Assembly: GCA_017513085.1 (NCBI GenBank)
Contig: JAFWDK010000018.1
Span: forward strand, 36,679 to 100,678
Source: Clostridiales bacterium
GTDB lineage: Bacteria; Bacillota; Clostridia; Saccharofermentanales; Saccharofermentanaceae
Length of the DNA stretch: 64,000 nt
Reading direction: 5' to 3'
The notes under the pieces are model-generated. The model did no database searches, was not told the origin of the DNA, and saw nothing but the letters and a program-made list of their open reading frames with translations. Of this stretch, positions 42,455 to 50,843 are shown piece after piece; positions within the stretch are counted from its first letter, which is position 1; each line of letters begins with the position of its first letter. Made by a program: the position numbers and the translations under genes.

Positions 42455-43030
42455 TCAGCCCAGATCGAAGATCTTATAGTGCTTCAAACCGAGAATATCG
42501 AAGTCAAGTCCAAGCTGCGAATGATAGTTCACGATGAAATAAACCAGGAGCACCAGACCGGTGAAAAAGATCAGCAAACCAATGAAGCGAGGTGTTCTTG
42601 TTGTGTTCGTAACATTTGTCTTTGCAGCATAATCATGGAATGTTTTGCTGTCGTAATTACCTGTCGCATGAACATAAGAAAAGATAGCCGGCAGGATCGT
42701 GAACAAACACAGTGTTTTAATAAAACTGCGGATGATATTGTGAAGGAAAGTATTTCCGGAATGGAAGTCAACATCACAGTTCATGCAAAGCTTACCCGGA
42801 GTGGTAGCCATCAATCTTGTACAGAGCACATCACAAATAAAGAATGCACCAAGAATCTCTCCAATCAAGATCAGTCTGCTTTCAAGAGACATCGTATCAA
42901 TATGGAATAAAAAACTTGACTCTGTTGCAGTAAACATCAACATGTTCAAGCCTACCAAAAAACCGAAAAAAGTGATCAAATCGAGGAAGACCGCAATCAA
43001 ACGGGTTCCCATAGTTGCATTCGTATTCAT
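42455..43030 (-). CDS. RDD family membrane protein
   Basis: A 191-residue inner membrane protein with about four hydrophobic segments (about 10-32, 50-70, 98-120 and 148-170). The RDD pattern is seen as RLIAVFLDLI (Arg and Asp in the first helix) and TPGKLCMNCDV after the second. RDD proteins may act in ion or small-molecule transport; the function here is unknown. AGGAGGGG precedes the ATG. It has a good promoter but may also receive read-through from the M28-like operon. Confidence 0.85.
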   Translation of the reverse strand: MNTNATMGTRLIAVFLDLITFFGFLVGLNMLMFTATESSFLFHIDTMSLESRLILIGEILGAFFICDVLCTRLMATTPGKLCMNCDVDFHSGNTFLHNIIRSFIKTLCLFTILPAIFSYVHATGNYDSKTFHDYAAKTNVTNTTRTPRFIGLLIFFTGLVLLVYFIVNYHSQLGLDFDILGLKHYKIFDLG

Positions 43031-43064
43031 AACCGTTATCCCCTCCTAAATGCTTCTATGTTTA

Positions 43065-43093
43065 AATATATCACTACGAAAAAATCACGTCAA
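43065..43093 (-). promoter_or_regulatory. RDD gene promoter
   Basis: TTGACG (43088-43093), a 17-base spacer and TATATT (43065-43070) on the minus strand, 35 bases before the start. Confidence 0.75.
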
Positions 43094-43130
43094 TTTTCTT
43101 TATTACTGTAAGTATCCCGTTCATACGTCC

Positions 43131-43565
43131 TCAGTAATAGAAAAAGCACTTCAGCACATCGCCGGATTCCCAACGGAAGTTCAGAGTCTGAAATTGTCCC
43201 GGAGCAAGCGGCGTATACTTGTTGGCATCGTTACAATGCGTCATCTGCACATATTCCGGATCCTCCGGAATCTTGTCGGAAAAGAAACCGAGAAGCTCTT
43301 TGTCATTCAAAGAGATCTGCGCGTTCACGCAATTCTGCGGGATCAGGACATCCACACGGAAACGGCATGGTTTGTCCATAAGAAACAAAAGACCTAGTAC
43401 TTCACGATCTTCCTTAGGCTTTGTGACGCGCTGGGCTATTGTAACATGCGAGCCATCCAGATCAAACTCATAATCCGCGTCGATGTTTTCACCGATCACG
43501 ATGCCGGAAAACAGATCGCCTTCTAGTAAATGTCCTTTTTTTGGCGCCTGGAATTCATTTTCCAT
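43131..43565 (-). CDS. Small protein of unknown function
   Basis: A 144-residue protein without signal peptide or membrane segment. The start at 43565 has an AAAGGAG site; longer in-frame readings lack one. Alternating hydrophobic stretches (HVTIAQRVTK, CRFRVDVLIPQN, VNAQISLNDKELLGFF, TLNFRWESGDVLKCFFYY) suggest an all-beta sandwich. The final part recalls the accessory beta-sandwich at the end of some glycosidases (for example GH127), but this is a weak impression. It overlaps the M28-like gene by 11 bases, so the two are co-translated. Confidence 0.7.
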   Translation of the reverse strand: MENEFQAPKKGHLLEGDLFSGIVIGENIDADYEFDLDGSHVTIAQRVTKPKEDREVLGLLFLMDKPCRFRVDVLIPQNCVNAQISLNDKELLGFFSDKIPEDPEYVQMTHCNDANKYTPLAPGQFQTLNFRWESGDVLKCFFYY

Positions 43566-44808
43566 TATGCTTCTCCTTTTTATCCTGACTCGTTTGTGTC
43601 GTAGATTCTTCTGATGCTGACTGTGTCTTTTTCTTTGGCTGAGCTGTTGGTTCCAACGTCTCACCTGCTTCGTAACGGGATACGGTTACACAATTCTGTG
43701 ATCCCTTCTCTACCGCTTTCACCACGATAAAAGCAACAACATTGATACGCACCGTCAAACGGTTCTCGTCAAGCGCATCTATTAACGTCTTATAGGAATC
43801 CAGATTCGTGCTGCGGATCTTTCCTCCATAATCCTGCAAGGCCAGGTTCTTCGTTTCTTTCATATCTTCGAGTTTGGAAAAATTATAATCCGAAGACTCG
43901 AAAAACACGATCGGTATCGATGCGTTATCAAAAGGCACAAAGTCGGATCTGACTTTCGTTACCTCACGATACATATCCTGCTTTCCATCCCCATCGACAT
44001 CAAAACTCAGTAAAGACATATTGTAGCAAAGATCCACACCGGTCTGCGAATTGACTGCATTCTCATATGCCACATCATACGCTTCGTAAAGTTTCCGTCG
44101 GAAAGAGTACTTCTTCCCGTCTTTTAACGAAGAAAGACCGGCATGCGCATACAGTTTGTCACCGGCATATATACTCTCGATACAATACATGCACTCGATT
44201 TTTTTCTTTTCCTCTTCAGTCAGGTTATTCAGGAAATAAGACGCTCCGGCGTAAGATGCCGATCCGGCGCCAAAAGCTACGATGATCACATCATAACCGT
44301 AAGTATGTCCGTACATCTGCTTGGCAATCGTCAGCAAAGCTCCGATACCGCAAGCATTGTTCTGGATACCATCGTAAGCAGGATACTCGAATCGCTGGTC
44401 ATACTTGACCGGAGAATCATAGTGCGCGCCGATCACGACCGTCTTTCTCACCTTGGAATATTCACCGAAAGAATCTCTCTGCATGAAACCTTCGCCATTA
44501 AGACGAACGATATAATTGGTCGATGTATCTCCACCGGTACGAAAAGATTGCGTCTCAACTTTATAACCGATCTTTTCCAGTTCATTCTGTATTAATGTAC
44601 CGGCACCCGCTTCTCCGGCCGAACCCGAATAACGGTAAGGAAACTCATTGGCGATCTTTATTGCGAGATCCGAACCATATGTACCATAGTCGGCAACTTT
44701 CTGCTTTTCTTTATCTTTTTTGCATGCCGCACACCAGGGCAGCATGCAAAGGCATATTGCCAGTGATACGATTCTTACTAGGAAATGTGTTCTGTTTCTT
44801 TCTCTCAT
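43555..44808 (-). CDS. M28-family peptidase-like lipoprotein, active site altered
   Basis: A 417-residue lipoprotein: signal peptide with Cys29 (WCAAC), then an M28 aminopeptidase-like fold. The first zinc ligand is present in VVIGAHYDSP (His129), and an Asp (146) in PAYDGIQNNACGIG. The paired Glu of the FDGEELGLLGS motif (base and ligand) is replaced: VAFGAGSASYAG (Gly182, Ser183). The usual Asp ligand region reads CIESIYAGDKLY. Catalysis is therefore doubtful. The tail (about 378-417) is Ser/Thr/Lys-rich. It lies 11 bases after the AroB-like gene and overlaps the small unknown gene. AGGAG precedes the ATG. Confidence 0.82.
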   Translation of the reverse strand: MRERNRTHFLVRIVSLAICLCMLPWCAACKKDKEKQKVADYGTYGSDLAIKIANEFPYRYSGSAGEAGAGTLIQNELEKIGYKVETQSFRTGGDTSTNYIVRLNGEGFMQRDSFGEYSKVRKTVVIGAHYDSPVKYDQRFEYPAYDGIQNNACGIGALLTIAKQMYGHTYGYDVIIVAFGAGSASYAGASYFLNNLTEEEKKKIECMYCIESIYAGDKLYAHAGLSSLKDGKKYSFRRKLYEAYDVAYENAVNSQTGVDLCYNMSLLSFDVDGDGKQDMYREVTKVRSDFVPFDNASIPIVFFESSDYNFSKLEDMKETKNLALQDYGGKIRSTNLDSYKTLIDALDENRLTVRINVVAFIVVKAVEKGSQNCVTVSRYEAGETLEPTAQPKKKTQSASEESTTQTSQDKKEKHNGK

Positions 44809-44819
44809 TTCTTCTCCTG

Positions 44820-45860
44820 TCAGCGCCCACCGTGGAAATCTTCACAGATGATATCGAGTTTTTCCGAAAAAAACAACATCGCCTCGGCTGCCGTCATGGT
44901 CGCTTGCTTCACCGTACCATTTCCGGACGCGAGGATCACGGGAACTTCATCTTTATATGGGGCAATGTTTTTGCTGATCCTTCTGAGTAGAGAATCCTTG
45001 GAAACTCCTTCGAGTTTTCTCGGAAATCCAAGAAGATCATAAAGCCGGAAAAGCGCCTCAGAAGGATTCATCGCTGCCATTGCGAAGGCAAGTGCTTCTC
45101 CTTCCGAATACCGAAGGAAACGGAAATGCTCCAATATTGCCTCTTTCAATTCACGGCCAAAGTCAAAAGCATTGGCATTGGCAGCGGTAATGCGTGATTT
45201 GGCAAGATAACATTCGTCGATCGTAATAAACATATCGGAATGATTCACCAGACGGTTCAAAAGTGTGATCTGATCAAGCATGCCATATTGGATGATCTGT
45301 GCATAGCCGTTTTTAAGAAAATGTTCCGGAAGTGTGCTTAAAAATTCCACATCCATAATTACGGCAATCGGCTTACACTTCACGCTGACACAGTCTTTAT
45401 GACTCATATAATTCAAATAGGCCGTATCTGCTTCTGCCGACTCAAGCATGCCCAGAAGGGATGTCGGAACCAGACAATAAGGCAGACCGCCCAGAAATGT
45501 CGAAGCGACAAAAGCCGTGACATCAAGGATACTGCCGCCGCCCCATCCGACAAGAAGATCCTGTCCGGAGAAGGAAATATCCATCAGTCTTTCGAATACA
45601 TCCATAACAACATCGAAGTTTTTCGAAGACTGTCTTCCGTCGATCATGATCACCGTCGGAACGATGCCTTTATTCTCAAGTTCGGAAATGAAGCGAAGGT
45701 GGTGCAGACCATTGACTTCTTTATCCGTAACGATCGCAACTTTTACCGGTGCTAAGGAGGATCGCTCCTTTACGATTTCATAAAGACGCTCGTGTGCAAT
45801 TTCCCTTCCGCAAATGATCGGATAGTCGCACTTGGACTCAACACGTTTCAGACTTGGCAT
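44820..45860 (-). CDS. AroB-like (3-dehydroquinate synthase fold) protein lacking catalytic residues
   Basis: A 346-residue relative of 3-dehydroquinate synthase. The NAD-binding WGGGSILDVTAFVAS, VPTSLLGM and SEGEALAFAM align with AroB. The catalytic parts do not. DSSVGGKTAIN reads ESAEADTAYLN (140-150). The zinc Glu and following Lys of GLAEVIK become Gln188 and Gln191 (GYAQIIQYG). The metal histidines of NFGHTFGHAIE are gone (DFGRELKEAILE, 233-244). It may bind a nucleotide without AroB activity. The start has GGAGG 9 bases upstream. First gene of the operon with the M28-like lipoprotein; divergent from gltX. No other shikimate genes are near. Confidence 0.8.
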   Translation of the reverse strand: MPSLKRVESKCDYPIICGREIAHERLYEIVKERSSLAPVKVAIVTDKEVNGLHHLRFISELENKGIVPTVIMIDGRQSSKNFDVVMDVFERLMDISFSGQDLLVGWGGGSILDVTAFVASTFLGGLPYCLVPTSLLGMLESAEADTAYLNYMSHKDCVSVKCKPIAVIMDVEFLSTLPEHFLKNGYAQIIQYGMLDQITLLNRLVNHSDMFITIDECYLAKSRITAANANAFDFGRELKEAILEHFRFLRYSEGEALAFAMAAMNPSEALFRLYDLLGFPRKLEGVSKDSLLRRISKNIAPYKDEVPVILASGNGTVKQATMTAAEAMLFFSEKLDIICEDFHGGR

Positions 45861-46007
45861 CCGACGGATCCTCCCTTCCCTTTTTTGTCTGCTGATATGA
45901 TAACACTTTTACCCAAAACTTTGCAAAAATCCGAAAGGAAAGTGCTTTTTGAGAAATATATATGGTAGAATATGTATTTGCATATATAGGAAAGAAGGTT
46001 ATATACA

Positions 46008-47486
46008 ATGACTGTTGTAACAAATCCAGCAATTCGCACGCGTTTTGCGCCCAGCCCGACGGGTTTCATGCACGTGGGCAATCTTCGTACGGCTCTCTAT
46101 GAGTATCTGATCGCCAAATCTTTAGGCGGTACTTTTGTTTTGCGTATCGAGGATACAGACCAGGAACGTTATGTGGATGGCGCAGTGGACATTATCTACA
46201 AAACACTGAAGACCGCAGGACTGATCCATGATGAAGGTCCGGATATCGGCGGCGATTTCGGTCCTTATGTCCAAAGCCAGCGCATGGATCTGTATAAGCC
46301 ATATGCCGAAGAGCTTGTCAAAAAAGGACACGCTTACTATTGTTTCTGTTCTAAGGAGCGACTGGCTTCTCTTCATGAGGAAGGTGGCGCTGAAGCCGGT
46401 TATGACCGTCACTGCCGTGATCTGTCCCCTGAGGAAGTCAAGAAGAATCTGGATGCCGGAGTTCCTTACGTCATCCGTCAGAAGATGCCGCTTACCGGCG
46501 AGACCACATTTCATGACTGCGTCTACGGAGATATCACGGTTCAGAACAAGGAACTCGAGGATCAGATCCTTCTGAAGGCTGACGGTTATCCGACATATAA
46601 CTTTGCAAATATCATCGATGACCATCTCATGAAGATCTCTCATGTAGTCCGTGGCTCCGAGTACCTCTCCTCTACACCGAAATACAACCTCTGCTATGAG
46701 GCTTTCGGTTGGGAGATCCCGACATATGTTCATCTTCCGCTGATCATGGGTAAGAATGAGGATGGTTCTGTCAGCAAACTTTCCAAGCGTCATGGTTCCA
46801 CAGGATTCGAAGATCTTGTAGCACAGGGATTCCTTCCGGAAGCGATCATTAACTACATCGCGCTCCTCGGCTGGTGTCCGAAGGATAATCAGGAAGTATT
46901 CTCGCTTTCTGAGCTCTGTCAGGCATTCGACATCTCCGGCATCAGTAAATCACCGGCTGTCTTCGATTACGATAAACTCGAGTGGTTCAATGGTGAGTAT
47001 ATTAGAAAAATGAGTCAGGAGGAATTCATCGAGTTTGCCAAGCCTGAACTTGCCAAGTTCCCGATGATCACCCCTGATCTTTATCCTCTCTTTACAGAGA
47101 TCATGCAGCCTCGTATCACTAAGCTTCCGCAGATCAGCGAGAAGCTCGGATTCCTTCTGGAGCTGGCCGATTACGATCTGGAACTGTATGTTCACAAGAA
47201 GAGCAAGACTACCAAGGAAGGGTCTCTTGAGATGCTCAATACCGTAATTCCGCTTCTGGAAACGGTGGATTGGAACAAGGACGCTCTGTCTGAATGTATG
47301 ACCGGTCTGGCAGAAGGTCTTGGCGTGAAGAACGCACTGGTCATGTGGCCGGTTCGTATCGCCGCTTCCGGCACAGCTGTAACACCCGGTGGTGCAGTGG
47401 AAGTTCTTCTTCTGCTCGGCAAGGAAGAAGCCCTGAAGCGTATTGAATCCGGACGACAGCGTCTCTCCGCTGCATTGTCCCAATGA
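46008..47486 (+). CDS. gltX: Glutamyl-tRNA synthetase
   Basis: Charges tRNA-Glu. The 492-residue class I enzyme has [20 protein letters not shown] (HIGH region) and KLSKRHG (KMSKS). [14 protein letters not shown] and the anticodon-binding C-terminus (from about 330) are typical. Being linked to glnS, it may be discriminating rather than mischarging tRNA-Gln; this cannot be read directly. Ribosome site GAAGG. glnS follows after 79 bases. Confidence 0.95.
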   Translation: MTVVTNPAIRTRFAPSPTGFMHVGNLRTALYEYLIAKSLGGTFVLRIEDTDQERYVDGAVDIIYKTLKTAGLIHDEGPDIGGDFGPYVQSQRMDLYKPYAEELVKKGHAYYCFCSKERLASLHEEGGAEAGYDRHCRDLSPEEVKKNLDAGVPYVIRQKMPLTGETTFHDCVYGDITVQNKELEDQILLKADGYPTYNFANIIDDHLMKISHVVRGSEYLSSTPKYNLCYEAFGWEIPTYVHLPLIMGKNEDGSVSKLSKRHGSTGFEDLVAQGFLPEAIINYIALLGWCPKDNQEVFSLSELCQAFDISGISKSPAVFDYDKLEWFNGEYIRKMSQEEFIEFAKPELAKFPMITPDLYPLFTEIMQPRITKLPQISEKLGFLLELADYDLELYVHKKSKTTKEGSLEMLNTVIPLLETVDWNKDALSECMTGLAEGLGVKNALVMWPVRIAASGTAVTPGGAVEVLLLLGKEEALKRIESGRQRLSAALSQ

Positions 47487-47565
47487 TTGGAAAAGTTAAG
47501 AACAAGTGCTTTTCCTTAAGAATTGAAAACACGCATCCGTGTAATATAGAAAGCGAGAGAAAAAT

Positions 47566-49233
47566 ATGAGCGAATATAAAAGTTTTATCCATGAAGCAAT
47601 CGAAGAAGATATCGGACCGGGCGGACGTTACGAAGGTAAGACCGTCCATACCCGTTTTCCACCGGAGCCGAACGGCTATCTCCATATCGGTCATGCCAAA
47701 GCATTGGAGATCGATTTCGGAATGGCGGAACAGTACGGTGGTCTTTGCAATCTTCGTATGGATGATACCAACCCGACCAAAGAAGATGAAGAATATGTCG
47801 AGGCGATCAAGGAAGATATCAAGTGGCTTGGCCATGACTGGGACGACCGCTTCTATTATGCCTCTTCCTACTTCGATAAGATGTACGAGTATGCAGTTGA
47901 GCTGATCAAGAAAGGTCTTGCTTATGTTTGTCAGCTGACTCCGGAAGAAATGAAGGAACATCGTGGAGACCTGACTCATCCGGCAACAAGCCCTTATCGT
48001 GATCGTCCGATCGAAGAGAGTCTGGATCTTTTTGAGCGAATGAAAAACGGTGAATTCGAGGATGGCGCGATGACACTTCGTGCTAAGATCGATCTGGCAT
48101 CCGGTAACTTTAATATGCGTGATCCTGCCATTTACAGAATCAATCATATGCGTCATCATAACACCGGAGACAAGTGGTGCATCTATCCGATGTACGACTT
48201 TGCCCACCCGATCGAAGATGCACTGGAGGGCATTACACACTCTCTCTGCTCTCTTGAGTTCGAGGCGCATCGTCCATTGTACGATTGGGTGATCGAGAAC
48301 GTATCCGTTCCGTCTAAGCCGCGTCAGATCGAGTTTGCAAGACTCGGTATCACACATACGGTCCTCAGTAAGAGAAAACTCCGTAACATGGTCGAGACCG
48401 GACTTGTAGATGGCTGGGACGATCCGCGTATGCCTACCCTTTGCGGTCTTAGACGTCGTGGATATACACCTGCTTCGATCCATAACTTCCACTCCAGAAA
48501 CGGTATTTCCAAAGTGAATGCGGTAGTTGACTACGCTTTCCTTGAATACTGTTTGCGTGAAGATCTGAATGCTACTGCTAAGCGTGTCATGGGTGTTGTA
48601 CATCCGGTAAAGCTTATCATTGATAATTATCCGGAAGGCAAAACCGAGAGTTTTACAGTAGAGAATAATCCGGAAAGGCCGGAAGACGGTACCCGTGAAG
48701 TAACATTCTCACGTGAACTCTGGATCGAAGAAGATGATTTCATGGAAGTTCCGGAAAAGAAATATTTCCGTCTCTTCCCTGGAAACGAAGTTCGCTTGAA
48801 GTCCGCCTATGTCATTAAGTGCACAGGCTGTGACAAAGACGAAAACGGCAAGGTCACTGCCGTGCATGCTGAATATGAAGAATCCAGTCGTGGCGGTAAT
48901 CCGGCAGATGGACGCCGTATCAAGGCAACGATCCATTGGGTCGATACAAAAACTGCACTGGATGCTACCGTACGTCTTTACGACCGTCTCTTTACAGTAG
49001 AAGCTCCGGATCTTGCAGATTGCAATTATCTCGACTACATCAACCCGGATTCTCTTACGGTCGTCGAGGGTGCCAAAGTTGAAGCCTCCCTGGCCGATGC
49101 TAAGCCGGCAGACCGCTTCCAGTTCTTGAGACTCGGTTATTTCTGCATGGATACGAAAGACAGTAAGCCGGGTAACCTTGTCTTCAATCGAAGCGTTTCA
49201 CTTAAGGACAGTTACAAGCCGGAGAATAAGTGA
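47566..49233 (+). CDS. glnS: Glutaminyl-tRNA synthetase
   Basis: Charges tRNA-Gln directly. The 555 residues have TRFPPEPNGYLHIGHAKAL (HIGH), LRMDDTNPTKEDEEYV, and VLSKRKL (KMSKS). DGWDDPRMPTLCGLRRRGY is the GlnRS-specific stretch. The C-terminal beta-barrels bind the anticodon. Direct GlnRS is patchy in Firmicutes, where many species use GatCAB. The ribosome site (GAGAG) is modest. It is probably transcribed with gltX and ends at a terminator. Confidence 0.95.
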   Translation: MSEYKSFIHEAIEEDIGPGGRYEGKTVHTRFPPEPNGYLHIGHAKALEIDFGMAEQYGGLCNLRMDDTNPTKEDEEYVEAIKEDIKWLGHDWDDRFYYASSYFDKMYEYAVELIKKGLAYVCQLTPEEMKEHRGDLTHPATSPYRDRPIEESLDLFERMKNGEFEDGAMTLRAKIDLASGNFNMRDPAIYRINHMRHHNTGDKWCIYPMYDFAHPIEDALEGITHSLCSLEFEAHRPLYDWVIENVSVPSKPRQIEFARLGITHTVLSKRKLRNMVETGLVDGWDDPRMPTLCGLRRRGYTPASIHNFHSRNGISKVNAVVDYAFLEYCLREDLNATAKRVMGVVHPVKLIIDNYPEGKTESFTVENNPERPEDGTREVTFSRELWIEEDDFMEVPEKKYFRLFPGNEVRLKSAYVIKCTGCDKDENGKVTAVHAEYEESSRGGNPADGRRIKATIHWVDTKTALDATVRLYDRLFTVEAPDLADCNYLDYINPDSLTVVEGAKVEASLADAKPADRFQFLRLGYFCMDTKDSKPGNLVFNRSVSLKDSYKPENK

Positions 49234-49259
49234 TCAGAAAATATATTGACGACAAACGG

Positions 49260-49293
49260 AAATGGCTGACTCATAATGAGCCGGCCATTTTTT
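49260..49293 (+). terminator. gltX-glnS terminator
   Basis: AAATGGC (49260-49266) with GCCATTT (49284-49290), an inner CTCAT/ATGAG pairing and a TTTTTT run. Confidence 0.88.
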
Positions 49294-49332
49294 CACCCTA
49301 TATGATTACATGAAATCAGGATCACGCGTATA

Positions 49333-49366
49333 AACTAAAAGGACTGCCACTAATGGCAGTCCTTTT
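49333..49366 (-). terminator. sepF terminator
   Basis: A perfect 13-bp stem (49337-49349 with 49354-49366), a 4-base loop and a T-rich tail on the minus strand. It faces the glnS terminator. Confidence 0.88.
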
Positions 49367-49396
49367 GGAAGTTAACATTGATTATTGAAAATTCAA

Positions 49397-49927
49397 TTAA
49401 AGAACCTGGCGATAAGCCTGCTGCTGATTCTGTGCTTCAGCCTGCTTAGCAAGAGCATCGCGATCCATCAGAGAAACATTTCTCGGAGCAACAACGAATG
49501 TCTTTCTGTTCTGGTCGATCGGCTTAACATTACCGTCGATAGAATAAGCAGCACCGGAGATATAGTCAATAACGCGCTGAGCAACGTTACGATCAACATT
49601 TTCAATATTGCAGATTACTGTATGGCCCTCACGGATATGATCACAAACAGCCTGAGAAGAACGAATGCTGTCCGGCTGGAGGATAACTACCTGGTTGGAA
49701 GAAGACTGAACACTCTTGATCGGATAAGAACGTGCACTCATCTGTGTGTCAACAACTTCTACTCTTGGCTGCTCAACGTAATCTGTATCTGCTTCACGAT
49801 AGCTGTCAAAAGATTCCGTCTCGTAATCGGACATTTCTTCGGAATCATACATTTCATTCTCGTCCCACTCTTCGTTCTCGTCGATACCTGCAACCTTGTT
49901 GAATACCTTCTTTAAAAAACCTGCCAT
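49397..49927 (-). CDS. sepF: Cell division protein SepF
   Basis: A membrane anchor and filament partner of FtsZ. The 176 residues begin with an amphipathic helix MAGFLKKVFNKVAG, followed by an acidic, Tyr/Ser-rich linker (about 18-60). The SepF core (about 75-155) has VVILQPDSIRSSQAVCDHIR and VAQRVIDYISGAAYSIDG. GGAGG lies 5 bases before the ATG at 49927. It lies 185 bases downstream of yggS with a strong promoter of its own; ylmG, ylmH and divIVA, frequent partners, do not follow. Confidence 0.95.
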   Translation of the reverse strand: MAGFLKKVFNKVAGIDENEEWDENEMYDSEEMSDYETESFDSYREADTDYVEQPRVEVVDTQMSARSYPIKSVQSSSNQVVILQPDSIRSSQAVCDHIREGHTVICNIENVDRNVAQRVIDYISGAAYSIDGNVKPIDQNRKTFVVAPRNVSLMDRDALAKQAEAQNQQQAYRQVL

Positions 49928-49986
49928 ACTAACCTCCAAATTTCATGCATCAGTGTTTTCTCACTGGCTAATTTCACTATGGTGTC

Positions 49987-50015
49987 AGTATAGAACTACG
50001 AAATTTCGCTTGCAA
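49987..50015 (-). promoter_or_regulatory. sepF promoter with palindromic spacer
   Basis: TTGCAA (50010-50015), a 17-base spacer and TATACT (49987-49992). The spacer contains the perfect palindrome CGAAATTTCG (49999-50008), a possible operator. Confidence 0.75.
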
Positions 50016-50112
50016 TAGATTGCGCGCATCGGTAAATAACATGTAATTTTTACACTTTCCCTTGTAATTTTTCCGAAACAATCAACGATATTTGTGTTAC
50101 TTTTGTGCAACA

Positions 50113-50841
50113 TTACACCGGATCCGGATAATCTCTTTTACCGAAAATAGCCGTGCCAATGCGAACATGCGTGGATCCGCATATAATAGCATCCTTAAAA
50201 TCGCCACTCATTCCCATGGAGAGCTTGTTCCACTTTTCCTTTTTTACACCAAGATGACTGATTTCATCAAAAAGCACCCGTGTTTTCTCAAAAATGGCAC
50301 GTGCTTCGCCTTCTTTATGCTGGATCGGCGCCATGGTCATTAATCCTTCAATTGACAGATTCGGCAGTTGTATCAGGGTTTCCAGCGAATTGATCACTTC
50401 TTCTTTGGAAAAGCCATGTTTACTTTCTTCCCCTGAAACGTTTACTTCCAGCAATATTGGTGAAACAATTCCTTTCGCTTCAGAACGCTTGGAAATCTCT
50501 TTGGCCAACGATAATGTATCTACCGAATGGATCAGATATGGTTCTCCGACTATAAGACGAACTTTTCTGGATTGAATCGTTCCGATAAGATGCCAGTTAG
50601 GATGTATTCCCTGTGGATCCAGAGTCTCTTTTTTGGCATGCATTTCTTCAGGACGATTCTCGCCAAGATCCGTAAGACCCAGTTCAAATGCTTGTCTGGC
50701 ATATTCTGCCGGAAAAAACTTGGAAACACCGATCAAAGTAATGTCAGAGGGATCACGTCCCGCCTCTTTTGCCGCTTCAGCAATGCTTTCACGTACCATA
50801 GCGATCTTCTCTTTCATAACTTCTTTACTGTACATTTCCAT
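50113..50841 (-). CDS. YggS/YlmE-type PLP homeostasis protein
   Basis: A 242-residue PLP-binding protein of the YggS/PLPBP family, which buffers pyridoxal phosphate. The PLP lysine is in ITLIGVSKFFPAE. LGENRPEEMHAK, NWHLIGTIQSRKVR and LSMGMSGDFKDAIICGSTHV are family signatures. GGAG lies 8 bases before the ATG. It starts 2 bases after the HlyD-like stop. yggS near sepF is a conserved Gram-positive pattern. Confidence 0.95.
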   Translation of the reverse strand: MEMYSKEVMKEKIAMVRESIAEAAKEAGRDPSDITLIGVSKFFPAEYARQAFELGLTDLGENRPEEMHAKKETLDPQGIHPNWHLIGTIQSRKVRLIVGEPYLIHSVDTLSLAKEISKRSEAKGIVSPILLEVNVSGEESKHGFSKEEVINSLETLIQLPNLSIEGLMTMAPIQHKEGEARAIFEKTRVLFDEISHLGVKKEKWNKLSMGMSGDFKDAIICGSTHVRIGTAIFGKRDYPDPV

Positions 50842-50843
50842 GA

